A stretch of 7,227 nucleotides of DNA from Oscillospiraceae bacterium (GCA_020024475.1 JAHHTS010000106.1:1-7227); one strand, 5' to 3'; counted from the stretch's first letter, positions 1 through 6,269 are shown. Made by a program: numbers and translations. Notes: a model not told the origin generated them from the sequence alone.

Positions 1-59
1 AAATATCTACAGATGAAGTGCTCGGTAATATATTTAAAAACTTCTGCATCGGCAAGTAA
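1..59 (+). CDS. mnmE: 3' end of MnmE (TrmE/ThdF) tRNA-modifying GTPase, partial
   Basis: Only the last 18 codons are present, read in the frame starting at base 3 and stopping at TAA 57-59. They end in LGNIFKNFCIGK, which matches the conserved MnmE C-terminus; the terminal C-[I/L/V]-G-K cysteine motif is a family hallmark. MnmE, with MnmG, modifies the wobble uridine (cmnm5U34) of several tRNAs in the cytoplasm. The gene enters from the left and its 3' end is complete. The last 18 bases, TTCTGCATCGGCAAGTAA, occupy the position used as attB by SGI1-type tyrosine recombinases in Enterobacteria (established for thdF/trmE). What follows is island-like, so this is probably an intact chromosomal gene at an integration junction. 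The identification rests on a short tail but the motif is distinctive. Confidence 0.82.
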   Translation, partial: ISTDEVLGNIFKNFCIGK

Positions 60-71
60 CGGCTTGTAAAC
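42..71. other. Candidate attachment-site core at the mnmE 3' end
   Basis: The mnmE tail TTCTGCATCGGCAAGTAA (42-59) is followed by CGGCTTGT, giving a small inverted repeat CAAG (53-56) / CTTG (63-66) around a six-base centre. This is the layout expected of a tyrosine-recombinase core site. AAGTAACGG (54-62) recurs at 157-165, also followed by a T-rich stretch, which could be a degenerate second copy or an arm site. No second full copy of the 18-base end was seen elsewhere in the window, so the other end of any element lies outside it or is lost. The assignment is inferred from the known use of this gene end in other bacteria. Confidence 0.35.
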
Positions 72-100
72 AACCGTAACCAATCATAACCATTTAGAAT

Positions 101-132
101 AAAGTCGCTGTATATCAGCGACTTTTGTTTTT
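101..132 (+). terminator. Rho-independent terminator after mnmE
   Basis: A perfect 10-bp stem, AAAGTCGCTG (101-110) with CAGCGACTTT (116-125), closes a five-base TATAT loop and is followed by TGTTTTTA. It lies about 40 bases after the mnmE stop on the same strand. The A-rich left arm would let it work in the opposite direction too. If the element begins at the mnmE 3' end, this hairpin was brought in by the element and replaces the native terminator. Confidence 0.82.
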
Positions 133-244
133 ATATACTTTCCAGACCGTATTTGGAAGTAACGGTTTTTATCCATATTTTTCATACGTATTTCTACCGT
201 GACAGAAATTCACGATTTGCCCAAATATCACAGTGACGCATTAG

Positions 245-281
245 TTGACGTGTGTTGACAATGGTTTACATGTGTGGACAA
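245..281 (+). promoter_or_regulatory. Candidate promoter with repeated operator upstream of the HTH gene
   Basis: Two near-identical direct repeats, TGTGTTGACA (251-260) and TGTGTGGACA (271-280), start exactly 20 bases apart, about two helical turns, so a bound protein would meet them on the same DNA face. They overlap a possible Bacteroidales promoter: TTG at 245-247 as the -33 element and TACATGTG at 267-274 resembling the -7 consensus TAnnTTTG, separated by 19 bases. The adjacent gene encodes a multi-HTH protein, so autoregulation, or binding as an excisionase/arm site, is a reasonable inference. There is no direct proof of either. Confidence 0.4.
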
Positions 282-329
282 AAAGGGAAATTAAAATTCA
301 TGTAAAATGGCAGAAAATAGGACGAAAAT

Positions 330-1208
330 ATGGAAGTAAAAAGAATTTGTCAATGGTGCGGAAAACCGTTCATCGCACAGAAAACAACTACCTGTTATTG
401 CAGCCCGCAATGCTCGAAACGAGGTTATAAACATCGTATCAAGGAGCGCAAAATGGAACTGCGCCACATTCAGGAAATGCAGGAGTTGCGCTCCAGTTTG
501 GAGAAGCAGGAATATTTCACTTTTTCGCAGGCTGCCCGATTGATGGGCGTGAGCCGTCAGTACATTTATAAATTAGTCAAAGAGGATAAACTTAGAGCAT
601 CCCGAATTAGCGGAAGAATGGCTTTGGTAAGGCGTGCAGACATAGAGTTAATGCTCAAAAGCAAACCTTACGAACGACTGGTTGCGAAAAACGACTTCAA
701 CATCTCCGAGTATTACACAGCCGAAGAGATTGCGGAAAAATATAAGGTCAACGCCAAATGGGTGTGGACTTACACTCGGCAACATAAAGTGCCGAAAGTG
801 AGAATCCGCCAGTTCAACTATTACAGCAAGAAACATATCGATGCTGCCTTTGCCAAATATGAGGTGGACTCCGACCTGACGGAATGGTACACTCCCGAAG
901 ATATTCAGGAAAAATATGGCATAACACGTGTCGCCATCCGTTCGCACGTCTACCGTAACAACATTCCCTCAAAGAAAGAACACGGACAGATCTACTACTC
1001 GAAACTGCATTTCGACCTCTCGAAAAACTCTGCGGAAGAGAGCAAGGCTGAATACTACACCGTTAAGGAGGCAATGGAAAAATTCAACCTTTCCCGTGAC
1101 TCGGTTTATAATATTCTGCAATTCCACCAGATCAGCCGAGAAAAGAACGGGCGCTTCGTCCGCTTCCTGAAAGTGGACTTTGACCGAGTGATGGGTGTCC
1201 GTAAGTGA
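330..1208 (+). CDS. Zinc-finger and four-HTH excisionase-like DNA-binding protein
   Basis: This 292-residue protein has an N-terminal treble-clef-like zinc site (C7-x2-C10, with C22, C24 and C28 in a CSPQC context). A basic, charged helix follows (about 30-60), then four tandem winged-HTH units of the HTH_17/excisionase type at about 62-109, 128-174, 187-230 and 242-288. Each unit begins [YW][YF]T and carries the '(E/Q)(A/E)..[KR][YFL].[VIL][ST/N]..[AVY][IV]' helix-turn-helix pattern; the first unit (QAARLMGVSRQYIYKLVKED) is the most canonical. Proteins of this type accompany integrases in Bacteroidales integrative elements and are thought to act in excision or transcription control. The ATG at 330 is preceded by a weak AGGA about eight bases upstream. 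No integrase gene is beside it here, so it may be left over from a decayed element or serve an integrase outside the window. The DNA-binding call is firm; the excisionase role is inferred. Confidence 0.85.
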   Translation: MEVKRICQWCGKPFIAQKTTTCYCSPQCSKRGYKHRIKERKMELRHIQEMQELRSSLEKQEYFTFSQAARLMGVSRQYIYKLVKEDKLRASRISGRMALVRRADIELMLKSKPYERLVAKNDFNISEYYTAEEIAEKYKVNAKWVWTYTRQHKVPKVRIRQFNYYSKKHIDAAFAKYEVDSDLTEWYTPEDIQEKYGITRVAIRSHVYRNNIPSKKEHGQIYYSKLHFDLSKNSAEESKAEYYTVKEAMEKFNLSRDSVYNILQFHQISREKNGRFVRFLKVDFDRVMGVRK

Positions 1209-1591
1209 CCTGATTATAGGCTACCGTAAATTATTCTAAAATTAATCGTCACTGAAGGTGGTCTGCATGGTTACATTACAGTGATTTGCCAGCGAATTAA
1301 TAACAACCATAAGTTACTTCATCCACGAGAATCACCACTCCTTCTACGAAGAAATCGGAGCCGAAAAATATCTAACCCTTGCTCTTGGTCGAGAATGGAC
1401 TGGAGGTGATGTTATGGATGACTATTGCTAACAAAGTCATATCCTATCCTTCAATAAAAGCATATTCAAGAACCGAAAAATCTGTCATGCACAACACCAT
1501 TTTTACAGATGATATGTTACCCTGCCGTAATGGCAAGGATTATTATTATGTATCAGCATACAATGCTATATATGGTTTTGTTGTGCATACT
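1209..1591. other. Gap between the HTH gene and the HEPN gene, no intact gene
   Basis: These 383 bases separate the two converging genes. They hold the possible decayed ORF described separately and an imperfect inverted repeat (AATC-GT-CACTG at 1242-1252 with CAGTGATT at 1279-1286). That repeat might form a weak hairpin, but without a convincing T-run. No RNA gene or strong terminator was seen. GGAGGTG at 1402-1408 precedes an ATG at 1418, but the resulting 70-residue frame is low-complexity and runs into the opposite-strand HEPN/LprI 3' end. Confidence 0.5.
1267..1431 (+). pseudogene. Possible decayed small ORF with one internal stop
   Basis: An open frame from ATG 1267 to TAA 1429-1431 is interrupted only by TGA at 1282-1284. 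A TGG-to-TGA change would explain it, giving an ORF of about 54 residues. The downstream part has protein-like composition, including YFIHENHHSFYEEIGAEKYL and GREWTGGDVMDDYC. I do not recognise the family. It lies after the HTH gene on the same strand, so it may be the tail of another element gene, cut at its 5' end. There is no clear start or ribosome site. It could also be chance. Confidence 0.25.
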
Positions 1592-2526
1592 TTAAAAATT
1601 AATCTTATACAATTTGTAATTCTGTTTTAATTCCCTAATCATTTGCGAAGTTACATTCTCCATTTCAGTAGAGTATATTAATGGATATATGGTTCCACCT
1701 TCGTATTGAGAGGCAGCTTCTAGAGCTCTGCAATTTCTATACTCCTTCCATTTTTCCAAATGCCGAAGTTTTGTGGAGATTCTGTATCTTTAAAATGAGT
1801 TTTGATTAATTCTATTATTCTATTCAGTTCTTGATCCACTTCTTCAAATGATTTTACTGCCGAAATATTCATATCGGTTTGGGTTAGTGGTGAATTTGGG
1901 TATAAATGAACATAAACAATCTCGTCAACCAGCTCTGTAAATACTATAGCATATTGAATCATTTGACTAACAGATTTATTGTCAAAAGGTTCATGAAACG
2001 CAGCTTCGTGACAGATGATATGACGCATGTCAAAAATTGATTTAATAATCTTTATAAAGTCATTTGCATCACTTATCTTTTCTTCAGATGGACTTTCATT
2101 TTGTATTTTTTTGTCATAAATCTTATTTCTCATTTCATCAAGAAAATTGACACCCAAAAGTTCAGAGAAATTTTCATTTATATGCTCAATACTATTGCAA
2201 GGAAAATAATATGATAAAAAATCTCCTAAAGATATGGTGTTGGCCTGAATGGCTTCTATCACATCAAAATCGATTTTTGCATCTTTAAGTGTACGTATAT
2301 TCTTAAGATTTACTCTAAACTTAGTATCGTCTATGATTTTTTTATATAACTGACGAAAATATTCCTCAAAACATGCTACAATTTTCACAGGTACATATTC
2401 AAGCAAATCTGAATTACTTATATTAGCAAAATCATGTAGCATAGAACGCAGCTTTTCCTTTGGCACATATTCAGCTTGACTTCTGTTTAGCGAAGCCATA
2501 ATTTCTGATAACTTTTTATTTTTCAT
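1592..2526 (-). pseudogene. HEPN-domain protein with LprI-like (DUF1311) C-terminus, split by a frameshift
   Basis: As read, translation from ATG 2526 gives 268 residues stopping at 1720. Residues of about 45-205 form a helical domain with RHIICH at 168-173, the R-x4-H signature of HEPN domains, many of which are RNases in toxin-antitoxin and abortive-infection systems. TQTDMN (215-220) and DQELN (231-235) are typical openings of the LprI/DUF1311 domain, but the expected second half is missing in this frame. It is present in the neighbouring frame down to TAA 1592-1594: a W-x2-YR motif (WKEYR), then EGGTIYPLIYS and a T-x3-IRELK helix. Adding one A to the A4 run at 1769-1772 would join the halves into a 311-residue protein. 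No signal peptide or membrane segment is seen, so it is probably cytoplasmic. It lies 105 bases after the PLD gene on the same strand and is probably co-transcribed. The frame break could be a real mutation, a sequencing error, or, less likely, recoding; the local bases are not a canonical slippery heptamer. Confidence 0.75.
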
Positions 2527-2631
2527 ATTGTATAACTTAAAGAAATAATCAAATCTTATTCCGTCATTGGTAAATATAACTTAGATCACTTATGTCCTCT
2601 AATTTTAGTGTTTTAGTGGACACTAGTGAGA
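2527..2631 (-). other. Intergenic spacer between the PLD and HEPN genes with tandem repeats
   Basis: The 105-base spacer contains TTTTAGTG twice in tandem (2603-2610, 2611-2618) beside the palindrome CACTAGTG (2621-2628), just after the PLD stop. On the minus strand TAGTGT and ACACTA can pair over an eight-base loop, but there is no following T-run, so this is not a clear terminator. TATATTTA on the minus strand resembles a -7 box, yet no -33 partner was found. Co-transcription with the upstream gene is therefore the simpler reading. Confidence 0.35.
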
Positions 2632-3711
2632 TTATACATAAAACATCATTAAATCCAGTACAACGAAATCCTTTATTTTCAGTTCTGATATTATTTCCTT
2701 AAACTCTGTACACAAATAGCCATATTTCTGATATTTTTTTGTTCCTCTTTCAAATCTAATATCATACTTACGCATAATATCCTCGGTCACTCCGTTCCAT
2801 AACATATATCTCTGAGGGTCATGAACGGCAAGCACTTTTGTAATCATATTTTTATCACAGCCTCGTATTTTGTATTCTTCTGTTGCTGCCCTATATCGTT
2901 CTTCGATGCTTTCATCATCATTACAGAGTAAAATAAACAGATCCCTCAATTTATGTGATTTTACAGCTCGCTTTAATTCTTTTTTATAGCTTTGTCTGAT
3001 ATTACCAAGTTCCTTTATTTTTAAGAACTGATCAATGTCGATATTTGCAAAACCGTTATCATAATCTAGGGCTTCCTTTATTTTTAATACCGTATCTGTT
3101 CTCTTATGGCAAATTTCATCATATTCCTTTCCCCTTCTTATGTCTCCTAGCTTAACTTTAAGACTATCGAACAGACGTTTCTTCTCATTTGCCTCATTCA
3201 GTAAACACTTAATCTCTGATTTTCTTTTGTTTTCTTCTTTACCCCATTTCTTGCTGTATTCCTTATATTCAATGAGAAAATCATCTGTTATACATAGAGA
3301 CTTATTGAATATGTTTTCAAACCAGCCTGATATATTATTACATTCGTCTTGGTCTTCTACCTTATAGAATACTTCGATATTATTGGCCAGTCCTCCTTCT
3401 GTAAAATTCCCAGAACCGATGTAAGCAACCAAGTCCTTATTCTTCAGCCTAAAGATATAAACCTTAGGATGGAAAAATGATTCGGTATATATTCTTGCTT
3501 TCTTCTTGTATCTGCTTTTAAGCGTCCTTAAAACTTCTAAAGGTGTTGGCAGATCCACGCCAGTAACTATTCGAAGGTTGCAGCTTTTAGGAACATTCTG
3601 TAAGGCATTGATTGCGTAATTGTTGCAAAGGGCTACAGCAATGTTAGCCTCTATGGATTCAGATAGTAGATTTTCTACTTCATCTTTTATTGTAAATCTG
3701 ATATTTCCCAT
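2632..3711 (-). CDS. Phospholipase D-type nuclease with C-terminal restriction-associated module
   Basis: This 359-residue protein has an N-terminal PLD-like domain (about 1-135). Its catalytic signature is H81-P-K83, then IGSGNFTEGGLANNIE at 98-113, giving the HxK...GSxN pattern with S100 and N102. Only one such motif is present, so the active enzyme would be a dimer, as in BfiI- and NgoFVII-type restriction nucleases and Nuc. Residues of about 150-215 are Lys/Glu-rich and probably helical. The C-terminal 222-357 contains FLKIKELGNIRQ, TKVLAVHDPQRYMLWNGVTE (291-310) and a final LDLMMFYV. This resembles the '(K)xLaxxxPerfPxyNgxxxxaL...LDxxLw' module found in McrB-like and other restriction proteins. 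No transmembrane segment is seen. It is the first gene of an AT-rich minus-strand pair with the HEPN gene. The start at ATG 3711 has no Shine-Dalgarno, as is usual in Bacteroidetes. The PLD fold is secure; nuclease and defence roles are inferred. Confidence 0.83.
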   Translation of the reverse strand: MGNIRFTIKDEVENLLSESIEANIAVALCNNYAINALQNVPKSCNLRIVTGVDLPTPLEVLRTLKSRYKKKARIYTESFFHPKVYIFRLKNKDLVAYIGSGNFTEGGLANNIEVFYKVEDQDECNNISGWFENIFNKSLCITDDFLIEYKEYSKKWGKEENKRKSEIKCLLNEANEKKRLFDSLKVKLGDIRRGKEYDEICHKRTDTVLKIKEALDYDNGFANIDIDQFLKIKELGNIRQSYKKELKRAVKSHKLRDLFILLCNDDESIEERYRAATEEYKIRGCDKNMITKVLAVHDPQRYMLWNGVTEDIMRKYDIRFERGTKKYQKYGYLCTEFKEIISELKIKDFVVLDLMMFYV

Positions 3712-3765
3712 AAATAGAACGATATTTAGTTTTATACTTTTGATTCTGTTACTAGAATAATCTTT

Positions 3766-3948
3766 TTAGTCGAATGTACCATAATAAACATAGTAAGAAA
3801 TAACTGATAACAAAAATACGGAAAAGATTTGAACACACAGGAAATACAACTTTATATTACAAATCGGCACAAAAGATGTTTGATCAATCAAAATATCTTC
3901 ACTTCCATCTATCTCAGAAAATTCTGTTGCTGTGATGGTATCCGTCAG
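3766..3948 (-). other. Possible protein-coding remnant upstream of the PLD gene
   Basis: On the minus strand, a frame with no ATG at its beginning runs between an upstream stop and TAA 3766-3768, about 60 codons. Its first half is acidic (TEFSEIDGSEDILIDQ) and its second half is hydrophobic, like a membrane segment (FLCVQIFSVFLLSVISYYVYY region). It has no start codon apart from rare CTG and overlaps the candidate promoter of the cassette. It may be the tail of a deleted gene or a chance frame. I do not recognise it. Confidence 0.15.
3785..3813 (-). promoter_or_regulatory. Candidate promoter of the PLD-HEPN cassette
   Basis: Read on the minus strand, TTG (3811-3813) and TATGTTTA (3785-3792) are separated by 18 bases. 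They resemble the Bacteroidales sigma-ABfr -33 TTTG and -7 TAnnTTTG elements, with a mismatch only in the last -7 base. They sit about 75 bases upstream of the PLD start, leaving an AT-rich leader. The match is short and the region is AT-rich, so a chance hit is possible. Confidence 0.4.
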
Positions 3949-3976
3949 TTAATATGTTGCCGGAAGTTAATTTTAA

Positions 3977-4018
3977 ACAAATTACCGGCACTAATTCAAT
4001 ATAGTACCGGTAATTTGT
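3977..4018 (-). terminator. Strong hairpin terminator after the unknown-function operon
   Basis: A perfect 12-bp inverted repeat (3977-3988 with 4007-4018; arms contain AAATTACCGG / CCGGTAATTT) is followed, after one mismatch, by an inner ACTA/TAGT pairing with an eight-base loop. It starts 22 bases after the stop of the 437-residue gene on the minus strand and is followed there by TTTAAAATT. On the plus strand it is followed by TATATTGTTTTTT, so it could stop transcription in both directions. It separates the GC-richer operon from the AT-rich PLD-HEPN cassette. Confidence 0.78.
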
Positions 4019-4039
4019 ATATTGTTTTTTCTGTCATAT

Positions 4040-5353
4040 TTATTTCAGGCTCATTCTTTCCTCCGGCTGCCATTCTGCATTAGAGACAATCGCCAGATAT
4101 TGCTCCTTGGTCAGCACCGAATTTGCATCGTCCGAACATTCGTATTCCCACGGCAGTTCGTAGACGGAACTTTCTTCCTGATAGCCCATATAGTTATGAT
4201 ATGAATCGGGAACCAGCCGTACATAATCCTCTTCGAGCAGGATCCTTAAGAGCTTCTCGGCGTCGTATATCAGCAGCGGTGCCCCGGCCTTATACAAAGC
4301 TGTAGCTACTTCAATGGCCAATCCGGCATTGGCAGAATAACTGTTGGAAACAACAATTTTCCACCCTTGTTGCCGGTCGTGTGAGGCAAAGATATTTAGA
4401 CGTGAAAGGCCCAGTTCACCATAGTGGTCAGTTGCGAACCGCATGAAATCCTCCGGGCTGTCAATGTCGTACATTTCCGCCACATCCACGAACTTCTTCC
4501 GCTTGTAATAGACCACATCACGCAGTTCTTCAGGAACATCCTGCGGATCTGTATGGATGCACCCCCTGAATCCACGCTTCCGGTGATAAGCCTCATACAC
4601 CTCGTTGGCAATGCGGAAATAGGTGCAATACTTTCGTATGGTCATGGTTTCCAAAAGAGGGGCAGAATACCCGTGCACCGAGTCCTCCAATGCCTTGATG
4701 GCCGTTTCCCGATCTTCCATCTCAATTTTGAAATTCGGCACTATGCGGTTAAACTCCCTTTGTGCAATCCGTCTTGTACGCTGCTGGTACGGCAGGTTAT
4801 GCGCCACGTAATCGTTGCACCCGTCGGGATTCGCGACAACGACATCAATCATCCGTTCGAGATAGTCGAAGAGGCGGGTTAGATTCTCCCTGCACCACGT
4901 ATCATCTGGCTCTGCATCCGCACACTTGGAGCTATTCGTAATGATAAAATGCGTATGCTTCCGGTCCGTAACACGGATAGACCGGAAATCTCCATATCGG
5001 CTCGAAGCGACATGGAACCATCTGGTATCCATCGGGTTGAATGCAAGCCAATCCGCAAGGAATGCTTTCCGACTGTCATATTCCCCCGAAGCAATTAATT
5101 CCTCGGCATCCCCCCACTCTTCCGGCGTAGGCCGTGGCACTTCGATATAGAATCCCCGGTACTCATCGTCGCCCATTACGGCCAACCGCTCGAACCGATG
5201 TTGAATCTCAACCAGCCGTTCAAGCATATCGCCACCAACGACAATCTCCCATTGACGGCTTTCGCCCAACGCCTCCAAATGTGAGGCATTCAAACTGACC
5301 TCCTTCGCCAAATCGGTAAAGAACTTTTTATCTATAATCTTTCTTTCGTTCAT
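4040..5353 (-). CDS. Conserved-looking protein of unknown function in a metallophosphoesterase operon
   Basis: The protein has 437 residues from ATG 5353. A longer in-frame start at 5395 would overlap the end of the upstream gene remnant and add a non-homologous-looking leader, so I prefer 5353, which lies 13 bases after that remnant's stop. I do not recognise the family. It is soluble and acidic, with no signal peptide or membrane helix. Aromatic- and charge-rich segments such as SRYGDFRSIRVTDRKHTHFI and a C-terminal Glu/Trp/Tyr-rich tail (about 400-430) are visible, without obvious nucleotide-binding or catalytic motifs. It is the last gene of a minus-strand operon with one intact and one broken metallophosphoesterase and ends at a strong terminator. 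Its codon use is GC-richer than that of the PLD-HEPN genes. The coding call is firm from length and composition; any role is unknown. Confidence 0.82.
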   Translation of the reverse strand: MNERKIIDKKFFTDLAKEVSLNASHLEALGESRQWEIVVGGDMLERLVEIQHRFERLAVMGDDEYRGFYIEVPRPTPEEWGDAEELIASGEYDSRKAFLADWLAFNPMDTRWFHVASSRYGDFRSIRVTDRKHTHFIITNSSKCADAEPDDTWCRENLTRLFDYLERMIDVVVANPDGCNDYVAHNLPYQQRTRRIAQREFNRIVPNFKIEMEDRETAIKALEDSVHGYSAPLLETMTIRKYCTYFRIANEVYEAYHRKRGFRGCIHTDPQDVPEELRDVVYYKRKKFVDVAEMYDIDSPEDFMRFATDHYGELGLSRLNIFASHDRQQGWKIVVSNSYSANAGLAIEVATALYKAGAPLLIYDAEKLLRILLEEDYVRLVPDSYHNYMGYQEESSVYELPWEYECSDDANSVLTKEQYLAIVSNAEWQPEERMSLK

Positions 5354-5366
5354 TTCTGTATGTCCA

Positions 5367-5521
5367 TTAAATTTCAATAAACCTGGCCGGATCAAATCCG
5401 TTCTTCAGGTGTTCATCCTCAAACACATGTCCCATCTGGTTACAGGCAATTCATTATTATTCAAGTATCTGATGTTCTCCTGGAGCTCCATGTGCAGATC
5501 ACTCATGTATTGTATCTTCAT
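5367..5521 (-). pseudogene. Second metallophosphoesterase, internally deleted
   Basis: ATG 5521 follows the stop of the upstream phosphoesterase by one base (TAA-G-ATG), a tight operon junction. The first 28 codons, MKIQYMSDLHMELQENIRYL and NNNELPVT, match the N-terminus of calcineurin-like phosphoesterases, including the metal-binding D-x-H at residues 8-10. The frame then stops after 38 codons. In a neighbouring frame the sequence continues as GHVFEDEHLKNGFDPARFIEI to TAA 5367-5369, which looks like the natural C-terminus of the same family. The GDxx, GNHD and GHxH centre is absent. The simplest reading is an internal deletion of most of a gene of about 250 codons, joined out of frame. The product would be inactive. 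Confidence 0.7.
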
Positions 5522-5522
5522 C

Positions 5523-6131
5523 TTACTGTTCTCCTTTCCTCGATTGTTCAATCTGTTTCCCTATGATTGCCTTCACCTGCGCAAAAGAAACCGGTGTGAA
5601 ATCATTGTTGTCAACTCCGACATCATATTGTGTTGGAAGAAGCATACTCAACCGAGAAGCATCCTTTCCGGCATTGTTCCTACGGGTATGAACGTGTCCG
5701 AATAGCTGCCATGTGCCATCATATGAGCCGCCATAGCAGAGGAACGGACAGTGATTCAGATAAATCTTCTGCTTATCCACCTCGATGTACATCTGCATCG
5801 CTATCTGTTCGAAGTATTTCGTGTAATTCTGCCTCAGGTTCTTGATGTCGTGGTTGCCGGAAATAAGGTATATTTTCCCGTTCAGCCTATTCAGTACGTT
5901 TATCCATTCGGCAGAACCACCCAGACAGAAATCACCCAGGTGGAACACGATATCCTCCGGACCGACCACTCGATTCCAATTGGCAATAATCGTTTCATTC
6001 ATGTGCGACACATCCTTGAAAGGCCTGTTGCAGAACCTGATGATATTGGTGTGGTTGAAGTGGGTGTCGGATGTAAAGAACACCCTGCTTCCGTCAAATT
6101 TATAATTCATAATCTTTTCATTCATGCGCAT
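5523..6131 (-). CDS. Calcineurin-like metallophosphoesterase
   Basis: The product is about 202 residues long. All motifs of the family are visible, numbered from a GTG at 6134: SDTH with D23 and H25, GD at 67-68 (HLGDF), GNHD at 93-96, NHCPF with H128, and GHVH at 146-149. These residues build the dinuclear metal centre that hydrolyses phosphomonoesters or diesters; the substrate cannot be read from sequence. Alternative starts are GTG 6134, ATG 6131, ATG 6125 and ATG 6110. The last gives MNYKFDGSRVFFTSDTHF and may be the true one, since the others have no better ribosome site. It is the first gene of the minus-strand operon, with a second phosphoesterase remnant one base after its stop and the unknown-function gene after that. 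No signal peptide is seen, so it is cytoplasmic. Similar enzymes are common in mobile elements and phages of Bacteroidetes. Confidence 0.9.
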   Translation of the reverse strand: MRMNEKIMNYKFDGSRVFFTSDTHFNHTNIIRFCNRPFKDVSHMNETIIANWNRVVGPEDIVFHLGDFCLGGSAEWINVLNRLNGKIYLISGNHDIKNLRQNYTKYFEQIAMQMYIEVDKQKIYLNHCPFLCYGGSYDGTWQLFGHVHTRRNNAGKDASRLSMLLPTQYDVGVDNNDFTPVSFAQVKAIIGKQIEQSRKGEQ

Positions 6132-6225
6132 CACTGCGCGGTTAATAATACGTTACAATTCAGCCCGTGGACGGAATTGACGGAGAAGAGCACATCGTGT
6201 GAACGTCACCAACAGACACAAAACA

Positions 6226-6266
6226 AAAACCGTCGAAAAGTTTGGTAAGGACTCTCCGACGGTTTT
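6226..6266 (-). terminator. Rho-independent terminator upstream of the metallophosphoesterase operon
   Basis: A perfect 10-bp stem, AAAACCGTCG (6226-6235) with CGACGGTTTT (6257-6266), encloses a 21-base loop. On the minus strand the descending arm runs into TTTTTGTTTT, an excellent U-tract. On the plus strand it is followed by TTTTCATTT, so it may also work that way. It must end a transcript coming from the right on the minus strand, which supports a small gene or RNA just upstream, and it insulates the phosphoesterase operon. Confidence 0.8.
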
Positions 6267-6269
6267 CAT

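Noticed and set aside
245..430. 61-codon plus-strand frame over the HTH gene start
   Set aside because: It overlaps the zinc-finger start of the HTH protein in another frame and covers the promoter-like repeats.
1379..1630. Plus-strand frame with a good GGAGGTG upstream of ATG 1418
   Set aside because: Shine-Dalgarno sites carry little weight in Bacteroidetes. The product lacks a recognisable pattern, and its 3' part is antisense to the recovered LprI-like region, which explains that DNA better.
1760..1780. Programmed -1 frameshifting in the HEPN gene
   Set aside because: The bases at the shift (CCA CAA AAC) do not form an X-XXY-YYZ slippery heptamer and no strong downstream hairpin was seen. 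A one-base loss in the A-run is simpler, though not proven.
4424..4882. 152-codon plus-strand frame and similar frames inside 4040-6131
   Set aside because: It is antisense to the long minus-strand genes, whose composition and motifs (for example in the metallophosphoesterase) show the true strand.
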